From Pleurotus ostreatus/Saccharomyces cerevisiae fusant (taxonomy: Eukaryota > Opisthokonta), in contig JAMQCK010001189.1 of the NCBI GenBank assembly GCA_024196135.1, forward strand, positions 1 through 10,976: 10,976 nt of DNA, in the 5' to 3' direction. This document shows, piece by piece, positions 1 to 8,270 of the stretch (the first letter of the stretch is position 1; each line of letters begins with the position of its first letter). The notes below the pieces were generated by a model, which was not told the DNA's origin, did not search any database, and worked only from the letters and a program-made list of their open reading frames with translations. A program made the translations under genes and the position numbers.

Positions 1-1319
1 GCAAGGCCGCACACCACGCACCTGAATGACCAGCTTCGGCACCGCACTCGACGAGGAAGAGGCCACGCCGCTCTCCGGCTCGTTCGACTGCTCCTTGGCA
101 GCAGCACCAACGACCAGCTCTTCCGCGTCCGCGTCCTCCGTAGCAGTGCCATCGCGATAGCAATTCTCCACCTGCGTGATCTGGTCAACATCCATGCGCC
201 TTGTTTCCGCCGCCTTCGCATAACCCTCCGGCCTCGCATGACTTTCCAGCCTCGCACAACACTTCGACCTCACATACCACTCCGGCCTCGTATATGACGC
301 ACCTTTAAGTCGCCAGGCAAATCCGGATCGCAATCCGCGCACAGTTTCTCCTCACCCATCACATACTCGCAATAGAACGTGCCTCCGCACGCCTGGCAGA
401 TCTCGCGGCCACAGCCTTCTCGGATATGCTGTATACTCGTCAGCATCGCTGCCTCAAAGCCCTTTCCCCGCAGCCAAGTCTAGAAGTGGCAGGGGGTACG
501 GTGAATTGGAGAGAACAGAAGAATACTCACCGCTCTCATCGACGCGAGGTCGTAGAAGCCCTCCCCGCACCGCTCGCACGTCGGGTGCCAGCGACTCTGC
601 ACCCAGTGCTTCTGCCGCTGGTCGTGGTAGATCAAGCGGTGGCTGCCACACATTTCGCAGAGTTCGCTTGGGTGAGCGGAGTCGTGGTGCTGTGGGCGAG
701 GTTAGCAGCGTATGCATGAGGTCAGCATCGAGAACGTCAGGTCAGCATCGACCGCGTCAGGTCAGCATCGAGCACGTCAGGGCAGCACCGGGCGCGTCAG
801 GTCAATAGCATAGCAATGAGAAGACAAAGCTTCAATGAGAGGACAAAGCCCCAGGACGTCGAAGCAAGCGCCCACTCACCGCCATCATCAGCTCCTCGTT
901 CAGATACCCTTTGCCGCAGCGATAGCAATTCGGGTGCGCCGAATGACCTCTATAGTGGTCCTCCAGGGCCTCTGGGGTCTTGAAGATCGACTCCGGGTGC
1001 GTGGGGCATGGGTATCGTTTGGGGTGCTTGGAGTCCATGTGCTGGGGAGGATGTTAGTCGCCTGAAAGTCGAAGACAAGGGAATAGGATGGTTTCGTTTG
1101 AAGCAGATCCAGGAATTGGGATGATTACACAAGAGAACAGGAAAAGCGCGGGCGCGCCACGATGAACATCGCCCAGCTCACCTGCTCATACGCCGTCTCA
1201 TCTGTAAACTTCTTGTCGCAGTGCTTGCAGATCGGATGCTCCGCCGCGGAGGTGCGCAGGTGCTGCTGGATGGACGCAACATCCTTAAACTTGCGGTCGC
1301 AGGTCTTGCAGTAGGGCAT
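1..1319 (-). CDS. C2H2-type zinc-finger protein (5' part, 3' end beyond window)
   Basis: Probable nucleic-acid-binding or zinc-binding nuclear protein of a fungal C2H2 family; the specific role is unknown. Start ATG is at 1319-1317, with A at -3. Proposed exons (minus strand): 1319-1182, 1041-880, 689-531, 479-303, 213-22, then a GTGCGT donor at 21, so the gene continues off the left edge. About 276 codons are visible. Fingers: C4-x2-C7-x12-H20-x7-H28; C31-x2-C34-x12-H47-x4-H52; a variant C58-x2-H61...H75-x3-H79; C85-x2-C88-x12-H101-x4-H106; then degenerate cysteine pairs at C111/C114 and C138/C141, and a late cysteine cluster (CQACGGTFYC...CADC). Exon 5 is acidic and Ser-rich. The exon 4 acceptor is uncertain: 479 gives a 51-nt intron after a pyrimidine tract, while 452 also keeps the frame. 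The exon 5 acceptor (213) lies in a repeat and is provisional. Introns 2 and 4 carry minisatellites. Confidence 0.8.
219..290 (-). repeat. 18-bp minisatellite, about 4 units, in intron 4 of the zinc-finger gene
   Basis: Read on the minus strand, the units run 290-273, 272-255, 254-237 and 236-219. Each is close to CGAGGCCGGAGGGTTATG. A fifth, degenerate unit (218-201) overlaps the start of the next exon. The unit length is a multiple of three, and one reading frame stays open through the whole array into exon 5. Confidence 0.85.
721..800. repeat. 20-bp minisatellite, 4 units, in intron 2 of the zinc-finger gene
   Basis: Four head-to-tail 20-bp units at 721-740, 741-760, 761-780 and 781-800. 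The first three start GTCAGCATCGA and all four end CGTCAG; a partial fifth unit follows at 801. Unit 4 is the most diverged. They lie within an intron (690-879, 190 nt) much longer than most here. Two copies of a roughly 19-bp element (CAATGAGA.GACAAAGC) follow at about 813-850. Units are adjacent without spacers, so this is not a CRISPR array. Confidence 0.92.
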
Positions 1320-1332
1320 TGTGGCGAGTGAG

Positions 1333-1385
1333 AGTGGTGGTGTAGGGTAGTAGTGTTGTTGTGAGAGGTAGTAGTGTGGTGAGGA
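1333..1385. repeat. G/T-rich low-complexity tract in the presumed 5' leader of the zinc-finger gene
   Basis: The plus strand holds repeated GGTAGTAGTGTxGTxGTGAG-like runs. On the coding (minus) strand this is a C/A/T-rich tract just upstream of the ATG at 1319, typical in composition of fungal 5' untranslated leaders. Confidence 0.55.
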
Positions 1386-1718
1386 TAATTGTGCTGTGAA
1401 TCTGAGGCCTAGAAGCTGTTAAGTCGAGGGATAGAAGGGATTAAACCGCCTCGAAGTCGTTAAGCGCCGAGTCGGAATAGGCGGCGCTTATTGAGAATGA
1501 ACGCGCCGGTATTCGTATTCGAGGCGCGACGTCGTCGTTCTGCAGACAGGAATCAATCAAGAAAACCGAGGTGTCAAGGAATCGCCACGATGAAGACGAC
1601 AGGCGAGAGCACGACGTTCGCGAACGGAAGACCTGAGTGATGGAAGACAATAAGCGCGCCCTTATAACCCACCCCACCCTCGTCGCGCGGTTGCAACGTG
1701 CCCACGGTTGAATTGGAG

Positions 1719-1827
1719 GAATCGTGACCTTGAATTACAGGGATTGTGACTTGGACACACCGCCCACGGTCCGGTGTGACTGACCGACATACAATCTGGC
1801 TTCTCACCGATATACAGTCTTGCTTCT
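1719..1827. repeat. Short degenerate tandem duplications (about 22 and 23 bp)
   Basis: 1782-1804 and 1805-1827 are adjacent 23-bp copies (core ACCGAyATACArTCTkGCTTCT) that differ at about four positions. Just upstream, GAATCGTGACCTTGA at about 1719 recurs as GGATTGTGACTTGGA 22 bp later. This is non-coding sequence upstream of the zinc-finger gene. Confidence 0.7.
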
Positions 1828-2694
1828 ATACACCCCGCCGCCTTCTATGCGACCATTTAAGCTCCGTATCGATGATATCAAGCGCCGATCGGTGTCGATG
1901 AGTGCAGCGAGGGAGGGGTACTTACGAGAGCCCCTTGCTAGCTTCCAAGGCGCTCCTGCTAGCTCAGAAGTAACCCCTGCGAACTTCCAAGGAGCGCGCG
2001 CCTTGCTGCGAACCTTCCGAAGACCGTCATTCAAATCCCCCACAAACCTCCTTGGAGTACCGCCCACATCCCAGATAGATGCAACCCTCCGCGACGCCGC
2101 CACGAGGCATTCGTGTGGGCGACTGTGCGTATATCGGGGACTGCGCATACGATGGGCGACTTGTATAGCAATTTCGTGCGATCGACAGACTGAAGACGCG
2201 ATTAGCAGACAAGGGGACACGCCTTTGCAGCGTGGTCGAAGTGCGGGATATATGGCTTCAGTGACTCGGTGCGATACAGTGAACTGTTGTCTGCAATGTC
2301 GGCCTTGATTGACGCCGACGTTGACTGCCTCGTAGGGCACAGTTGACTGAGATTCTGGGTTATGTCGCACGATAATGTCGGCGATGACAGCGATAGCGAG
2401 CAGACCTGCAAATATCCAGGATATATTAGATAGAACATGTACTATACAACAACGGGGGCAATCAAGGTTCGTGCTGTGGGTCCGCACAGGAACTGCTCGT
2501 CTGTAACTTCGAAAGGGCGACGGGACCGATATGCTGATTGCAGCGACAAGACCAAGCCACTGGGAAGTACCGAGTAAGCTGGGACCTAGGCTTGGGAAGG
2601 GGCCAGACTCACGCCGGCTGATATGCTTGACACAAAGTCCAACCAGAAGGAGTGACCAGATTACTCGAAGTACTTCTTGTACGCAGCCTTCCAT
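1804..2694 (-). CDS. Dubious long open frame, 296 codons, unknown
   Basis: ATG at 2694-2692 and TGA at 1806-1804. I recognise no family. Visible features: two hydrophobic, membrane-like stretches (residues about 11-25, and about 90-108 containing GLLAIAVIADIIV), a 14-residue internal duplication (APWKFA / APWKLA) near residues 234-252, and an Arg/Ser-rich C-terminal half. The first 34 nt overlap the last DUF4336 exon in another frame, on the same strand. Against it: no conserved motif, mixed composition, and intron-like signals inside that would break it up (2612-2560 and near 2406). A run this long without stops is unlikely by chance but not impossible in GC-rich DNA. It may be an orphan gene (spliced or not), or simply non-coding. 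Confidence 0.15.
   Translation of the reverse strand: MEGCVQEVLRVIWSLLLVGLCVKHISRRESGPFPSLGPSLLGTSQWLGLVAAISISVPSPFRSYRRAVPVRTHSTNLDCPRCCIVHVLSNISWIFAGLLAIAVIADIIVRHNPESQSTVPYEAVNVGVNQGRHCRQQFTVSHRVTEAIYPALRPRCKGVSPCLLIASSVCRSHEIAIQVAHRMRSPRYTHSRPHECLVAASRRVASIWDVGGTPRRFVGDLNDGLRKVRSKARAPWKFAGVTSELAGAPWKLARGSRKYPSLAALIDTDRRLISSIRSLNGRIEGGGVYRSKTVYR
1931..2001. repeat. Two imperfect copies of an approximately 42-bp direct repeat
   Basis: CCCCTTGCTAGCTTCCAAGG at 1931-1950 recurs as CCCCTGCGAACTTCCAAGG at 1974-1992; the shared CTTCCAAGG cores are 42 bp apart. In the long minus-strand frame covering this region, the repeat is read as two APWK[FL]A motifs 14 residues apart. Confidence 0.65.
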
Positions 2695-3891
2695 GCCGCG
2701 ACACCGCCTGTCTCGATGACATCCTGGGAATTAAATTAGCGCCCGCCCACCTACTAGTCAGTCAGTGAGTCGACTCACCCCGTGGCAAGGAATAATCCTG
2801 TCGAAATTCCAGCCCGCGACCTTGTGCGCGTCGCGCTTCATGGTCCTGCGCGAATGTCAGTCACTCGGCCCAAAGTGACGAAGAATTCCGAGAGGTAGGG
2901 TAGAGAGAAGGCAGCACTACTCACTCAACGTCCTCCGCCATCGACCAAGTAAACTTCGCATGCAACCAGCTGAACGGCGTCAACTGGAACGGCAGCCTGG
3001 CGGCGGGCTTGCTCTTCGAGTACTGCCGGCTGGTATGAGTACGGCAGCACAAGTACACTAGCAATCGTGCAAGCTAGATACGCGAGCGCCCTCACCTGCT
3101 CATTGGGCGGCAAGTTGAATAAGAGGTCCGCCTCAATCAGTGATTTGCTGTCCTTATGCAGAAATGCAACGTCCTTGTTCTTAAATGCTGAGAAGTAGCT
3201 GCGCGGCGATGAATATGAGGGTTCCCGGCTAGCTCGAACGGGCTACTGACCAGTGCTCGATCTGCGTTCACGTCAGAACAGGCATCACGAATAAGCATGA
3301 ACGAGCAACGCACCTCGTCTTCGAAGCCGTACTTGGTGTCTGCAGGATCCCTACCCCAGACTGAATATATTGGATGAGGGTCAGGGGGATGGGACGATGT
3401 ATATCATGCCGTTACCTCCGTCGAATTTGAGGTCCTTGTCGCCGTGCCGCTCTATCGCAGGTTCTGGCGCGATAAGCTTGGCGTCAGGATACGCCTTCTT
3501 GAAGTCACCTGGGGGACACAGTGAGATAATGGTGTGACCTCGGCGCGCAGAGGGGACAAACCCAAGAAGAGATGGTGAACAGCATCTGCGCCGATGATGT
3601 ATCTGAGGTGAGCGGAGTGAGAGGGTGCGCGAGTTATGTATGATCGAGGGCGTACTTCACGGGACCGAGAGCGTCGATCCGTGTCTTGGTTTCCGTGTCG
3701 AGCGGGGTAGACGCAAGGACCCATACGCCTCCCGCCTTGAGCTTGATCGCGGTCGAGCGACCGCCGATAGGTACAAGGCCGAACCGGGAGAACGGCCTGA
3801 CAAGCATCCTCGTTACTTTCGATGCATATTCTGAGTTAATTGCTACCCACTTGGAGAAAGTCACCACGTCTTTGGCGACCTTCGGCGACAT
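2661..3891 (-). CDS. DUF4336 family protein (metallo-beta-lactamase-like fold expected)
   Basis: Small fungal protein of uncharacterised family DUF4336, thought to have a metallo-beta-lactamase-like fold; substrate unknown. Ten exons on the minus strand: 3891-3851, 3796-3656, 3602-3562, 3508-3416, 3360-3314, 3261-3251, 3198-3096, 3022-2925, 2845-2779, 2723-2661 (TAA at 2663-2661); 705 nt, 234 residues, phases consistent throughout. Family hallmarks in order: PFSRFGLVPIGGRST near residue 15, GGVWVLASTPLD, a His pair H70-H71 in ADAVHHLFLG, the stretch KSLIEADLLFNLP, and C-terminal FDRIIPCHGDVIETGG with H213 and D215. The His pair and HGD are the likely metal-site candidates (inference). No signal peptide, so probably cytosolic. 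Exon 6 is only 11 nt. Start context is C(-1)...A(-3?) unremarkable; no better upstream ATG was seen. All introns are 52-79 nt. Confidence 0.9.
3251..3261 (-). other. 11-nt microexon (exon 6 of the DUF4336 gene)
   Basis: Minus-strand ATCGAGCACTG, preceded by an acceptor ending GCAG (3265-3262) and followed by the donor GTCAGT (3250-3245). It supplies Ile-Glu-His plus two bases of the next Cys codon. Including it joins exons 5 and 7 in frame and gives the family-like reading GFEDE-IEHC-YFSAF. Flanking introns are 52 nt each. Confidence 0.8.
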
Positions 3892-4446
3892 GATGAGTCC
3901 CGCAGTTCACCCCTCCCCGCCAGCCCCCGTCTGCTCCCCGCCGCCTGACGCACCTCACGAATCACGGTTTCGGACATGGCGAGCAGAAGATGATGAGGGT
4001 TCGGGAAGAGATAGATACGTTCCAGACGGTCCACAGCATGACTGAAGCGAGCGGAGGCGCGTGATTGTTTGGGCTCGACGTTGCGCGCGGATGACGACGA
4101 TGACAGACGCGTCGGACCGGCGGAGGGCGCGACGCGGCGGGAAAAGCACGTGGCCGTCCGCCCGCCGGCTCGGAGTTCGCCGGCGCGGAAAGTTTGCTCG
4201 TCTTTGTGATCGGCAGCGCGGCGGGCCTTTGTCCCTCACTTCGACCTCGCACGCACGGACGCAAGCACGGACGTGCCAGCTCAGCGATACCCACGGCCTG
4301 CGCTGTGACGGTCTAGGTTGTCTGTAGTCGCAGACAGCCTAGCCGTCACCGCTCTCGCCGTGCGGACAGTTGAACGGTTCTCGCTCGTGGTGGCAGTATA
4401 AAACAGACAATAATGATACCCAAGAGACTTGGACTCGATACGCTAC
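3892..4446. other. Gap between genes: HIRA 3' flank and DUF4336 promoter
   Basis: No gene seen. The DUF4336-proximal part (about 4050-4290) is very GC-rich, with a repeated GCACGGACG (about 4254-4273). No clear TATA box for the DUF4336 gene. A large imperfect inverted repeat at 4290-4364 is listed separately. TATAAAA at 4397-4403 reads on the plus strand, but no plus-strand gene follows it. No AATAAA is seen after the HIRA stop. Confidence 0.5.
4290..4364. repeat. Imperfect inverted repeat / potential hairpin
   Basis: Left arm 4290-4324 and right arm 4331-4364 flank a 6-nt loop (TAGTCG). The inner 22-23 bp are strong: left GTGACGGTCTAGGTTGTCTG pairs with right CAGACAGCCTAGCCGTCAC with one bulged T and one G-T wobble. 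Outside this, CACGGC on the left pairs with GCCGTG on the right across several mismatches. It sits 83-157 nt past the HIRA stop codon and about 400 nt upstream of the DUF4336 ATG. It could be an RNA hairpin in the HIRA 3' region, a palindromic protein site (it holds TGACGG/CCGTCA half-sites), or a relic of a small inverted-repeat element. Confidence 0.8.
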
Positions 4447-7400
4447 TCATTCCTCTGATAACGACTTCTTCAGCATGTCCTGGTAGTCCATGCCGAGTTT
4501 CGAAAGTGTTCTGCTGCGAACTGCAATCGTCCTCAGTCGTGGACAGAAGCTCACAAAGGGCCAACACGTACCGAAAATCGATAGCACTTCCTTGAGCAAG
4601 TCTCGCTTCGCCCATCCCAAGACAGTAGGCGTCCAGCTGGTGTCGTTTCGTCCCGGACGCCTGGAACAGGGTCGGTGTCAATGAAGGCGCTCAGCCACCA
4701 AGTACGCACCAGTATATTGGCCCGAAGAGTTCCTTCGCCAGCTCCTCTGCCTTGCCCCTAAAGCCTTCGTCCGCTATCCTCTTCGCATAAACCAGCAAAG
4801 CCTGCCAAACGCCATCAGCCCCATCCATCCTTACCCGTCGTCTCATCCCACTCACCTGCTTATACTCCTGCGGACTATCCAACAACCTCGTCGACAGCAT
4901 CCGCGTCTCCAAATGCCCCAGCGTCAGCGCCGACTCCCACCACTGCGGCCGCGGCTTCACCGCCGCGCTCTCATCCAGCACCGAGATGCTGCTCTCGATC
5001 GCCGCCATCGGCCCGCGGATCGCGTGCTGCGCGTTCGAGCGCTGCCGCCCGGACCACGCGTTCGAGCCCTCGGACCACCAGCGCTCGCTGACCTTGACCC
5101 AGGTGGAGAGGTTCGGGTCGTGCGCGTAGGCGGTGCCGGCGGAGGTGTTGAGGACGGGGACGCCGTTGTGGCGGACGGAGGCGGCGACGATGTTTTGGTC
5201 GGGCTGGAGGACGGGCGTGACGGAGACGGGCGGGAAGAAGGCCTTGCCGCTCTTAACGTCCCTAGACCAAAGGTGAGTATGGTGCTGATATACTGGGCTC
5301 TCGTACTTACCAGGAGTAAACCTGCCCCGCTGCGGTTATGACCATAAGAGCATGCCTATAGCCATCCATGAACGCCGCGGGGGACCCTAATGCCATCGTA
5401 GGCATCAATCTAGCGAAGTTAACTTCTATTCCCTTATATCGAGCACACGACTCACCTCCTCCCAGTATGTGTATACACATTCACACTCCCGTCTACCATC
5501 GCCACCGCGCAGTAGAACGGTGTCGCCTGCAAAAGCAACGCCGGCGATGGCAAATAATCCAGCCACATCGTCTGCTTCCGGCTGATGCCCATGACCTCCG
5601 TTGGTGCTGTGAAAAAATCTCGTTCAGCCTCTCTTCGTACCGCTCAAGCAACAACAACCACTCACCATCATTATCCGAATTCACCGCATCGAACGTATCC
5701 TGCGTCCCCTCCACCTCCGCCGACAAATACGTCAACAGCCTCGGCAGCGGCAACTTCGGCGCCTCCGTCCCCCACGTCGCCAACATCCCGCCCGCCGCCA
5801 ACTGCCGCGCATGCACCTGCCCCTGCGGCACCGGCCGGTCCCCACCCAGCGTCCGCGCGCTCGGCTTCCCCTCCTCGTGCGGCGTCGACGCCTTGCGCTT
5901 GCCCTTCAGCCCCAAAGGCGATGCCATCACGTTGTCCAGTGCATCGATGCGCACGTCGTCTGTGTCCATGCCCCATTCGCTGCGGTCCCGAGTTTGCTCG
6001 GGCGGCGCGAAGAAGGAGGAGCGCATGGAGGCACTTTCGTAGATGGATGGGTTGTCGAAGGCGGAAGCAGTTTCGAACGCCGAGGCGGAGCCCATGGACG
6101 AGGACGATGTGCGCGAGGGGCCTGCCATTGCAGGTGCCATGGGGTGGTCCCTTCCTCCCATGCCCCTCGACGGACTCGGCGGTTGCGGCGGGATCGCGTT
6201 GGCCGAGCGAAGTGTGCCGCCATTGCGCTTCTTATGACTACGCTTGGCGACGAGGACGTTGACGCGCTCGCCGTTGACGTTCGCGGTTGACGGTGGAGGC
6301 CCATTGACGCTCGGATTTGCGTTCCCATTGATGTTGGGTAAGGCGGCTGGCTGTTGGCGGCCCGGAGAAGGCGGAGGTGTCATCTGGGGCGGCGGCGCGT
6401 TGTGCGAGAAGCCCTCGGGAAGCGGGGGTGGGACGTAACTGTAGGGAGGTCGTGGCGAAGGGGTTGCATGGTAGTGTACGTGTGTAGTTGACCACGAAAA
6501 GAGGATTGCATGTAAGAAAGGCGGATGCACATCAGTAACACAGCTTATCACCAGAGGACTGAACAACACGCACCCAAACTTGGTCAAATACTGATCCTGC
6601 ACCGAGTGGGGTGCCAGCCCAGCGAGTTCCTCGGGGTCAAAGTGAAAGGCAGCGAGGGTTCCGTCCGAAGATACGGCGTACAAGGAGAAGCCGTCCCATG
6701 ACCTGGAAGCGCGGTTATTTTAGCACGAGGCGAGATGAGATGAGACGAAGTGGCGGTAAAAGGGGAATAAAGGGGAGGAAAGAAGACAAAGGCAGACGCG
6801 AGCAACACGCGGGGGGTGACCTCAAGTGATCCCACTCACCAACTGAGATCCATGATTTGCCTCTCGAACACCTCCTTCGCCACAATCAGCGGTCGCGCCG
6901 ACTTTGTTTGCCATACTGAGACCGATCGGTCGTCAGCGCCTAGAGCGACGACGGAGCAGATATTCGACGTCGCAACGGGTTTGCTGGGATCGCGGAGGAA
7001 TATGTGTGGGTTATAGGACTGCAAAATGTCAATGAGTTTCATTGACTTCGTTATGGAGGATATACCACGTACAGCAACTTCAACGGTATTCTCATGCCCG
7101 ACCAGACTGATTTCGGAAGTCCAAGAATTGCGCGTGATGACAGCAGCAATGAACACGAAGCCCTTGTTATTCGTAGCGTTAGAGGCAGTGATGTGCGCGC
7201 CATCCGGCGACCAGCTATACATATTGGTTAGCACAATGTCGTGGAAGTTACGACAGAGCCGACATGGTATAAATTTGTGATTACGCACCTCAACCTTCTG
7301 AAGAAAGTACTTCCAGGCGAGTCTTCGAAAGGCTTGGTCACCTCAGCTTCGAGCCCCCAGTCCGACGTTCGCCAGATCTTCACCGACCTGTCGTCCGACT

Positions 7401-8270
7401 GAGTCGCCAAGAATTCGCCGACAGGGTCCCAGCATACGCCCTTAACGAAGCCTTGGTGCTGATCAAGCCGGTGCAGGCACTCTAAGGGATGTCAGCCCCA
7501 ATGAGCAAGGGTGGAAAAGTGAAGGTCAATGGGAGTAGAGGACATAAGGTGCGGGGTGATAATATGAGCATATGAACTGTAGACTGGGAAGGGAAGCGAG
7601 AAGTATGGTGTTGACGATGGCGGCAATGTAACGAGGAAGGATGCGCACCCAGGGTGAACCCGCACCAGATGATGACGCGTGAGTCGAGGCCGACAGAGGC
7701 GAGGTAGCGATCTCCTGGTGACCAGGCCACGTCCGTTACATCTGCAGAATGAGATGTAAGTGCATGGGAAGGGGGAAGCGAGAACATGTACACGCACCAC
7801 TATCGTGCCCCGGTAGGCGCTTAAGCGGTTTCCATCCCTCGTAGTTCACCTCGTCCGAGCCCCATACGCGTCCCCTCCCTCGTCTGTACAACCAAACCCT
7901 TGTCAGCCCCTCTTATTCTCCTGCATACACAGTACACGCACGGATCCAAATCCCAAATCATCACAATAGCATCATCACTCCCACTCGCTAGCCACCTCCC
8001 CGAGTGCGCCCATCGCACCGTCAGCACCGGTCCCGTGTGCATCGTGAGCGTGCATAGCAGTTTTGGCGGTTTGTTCGACAGCTCAGAGGCGGAGTTCAAG
8101 ATCGGTTTGGTGCTCCAGATGCGAATCTTCGCGTCCAGGCCGCCAGTGGCAATTCGTGAGCCATCTGGGTGGACGTGGACGGAGTATATAGTAGCTCTCT
8201 TCGCCTTCGTTTGGTCACCCCGCGCGTTGGCGACGTCGTGGATGACCCAGGCGGGTTTGGTAAAGCGCAT
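4447..8270 (-). CDS. HIR1: Histone chaperone HIRA/Hir1 (WD40 + Hira domain)
   Basis: Subunit of the nuclear HIR/HIRA complex, which with Asf1 deposits H3-H4 independently of replication and represses histone genes (family knowledge). Fourteen minus-strand exons: 8270-7942, 7883-7798, 7741-7649, 7481-7289, 7214-7073, 7018-6840, 6702-6574, 6438-5666, 5606-5456, 5409-5311, 5261-4856, 4801-4710, 4660-4572, 4520-4447 (TGA at 4449-4447); 2835 nt, 944 residues, typical length. All phases join. The start MRFTKPAWVIHD is the conserved family N-terminus. Residues 1 to about 390 form the WD40 propeller (IRIWSTK, VMIWDLD, VIIWCGF, VKIWRTSDW, VSVWQTK). Residues about 391-600 are a Pro/Ser/Asn-rich linker with KGKRKAS. 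About 640-890 is the Hira domain (YSWDVKSGKAFFPPVSV, WWSEGSNAWSGRQRSN). The tail is LGWAKRDLLKEVLSIF. The Asf1-binding B-domain core is not obvious; a basic KRSHKKR lies at about 449-455. No frameshift or truncation is seen. Confidence 0.96.

Larger units (their letters stand above)
1320..2660. other. Long interval between genes: zinc-finger promoter and DUF4336 3' flank
   Basis: No recognisable conserved gene. Near the zinc-finger gene, minus-strand TATAAGG (1660-1666) and CCAAT (1712-1716) could be promoter elements, about 340 nt from the ATG, which would imply a long leader. The middle part holds short tandem duplications (see repeats). A 296-codon minus-strand frame covers 1804-2694 (listed separately). 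Minus-strand intron-like signals are present: a GTGAGT donor at 2612 paired with a CCCAG acceptor ending at 2560 (53 nt, the usual intron size here), and a TTTGCAG acceptor ending at 2406 preceded by a CTAAT branch-point-like motif. These could be introns in a long DUF4336 3' UTR or belong to an undescribed gene. Confidence 0.5.

Noticed and set aside
721..850. Possible CRISPR-like array
   Set aside because: Units are adjacent without unique spacers, in a eukaryotic intron; it is a minisatellite.
1441..1677. Minus-strand Ser/Arg-rich 78-codon frame upstream of the zinc-finger gene
   Set aside because: It starts with GTG rather than ATG, overlaps the candidate TATA motif and has no recognisable domain; it is probably promoter or leader sequence.
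1820..2308. Plus-strand 162-codon frame opposite the dubious long minus-strand frame
   Set aside because: No known motif, and it shares its length with the opposite frame, as expected when local composition is poor in stops. It has less supporting signal than the minus strand.
4397..4595. Plus-strand TATAAAA with a 60-codon frame starting near 4413
   Set aside because: The frame is short, lies over the HIRA 3' exons and shows no family resemblance. An antisense transcript cannot be excluded, but nothing supports a gene.
5585..6262. Plus-strand open frames rich in Pro, Arg and Ser opposite the HIRA linker
   Set aside because: They are opposite the long HIRA exon 8 and have no conserved motif. 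Their composition follows from the complementary codons.
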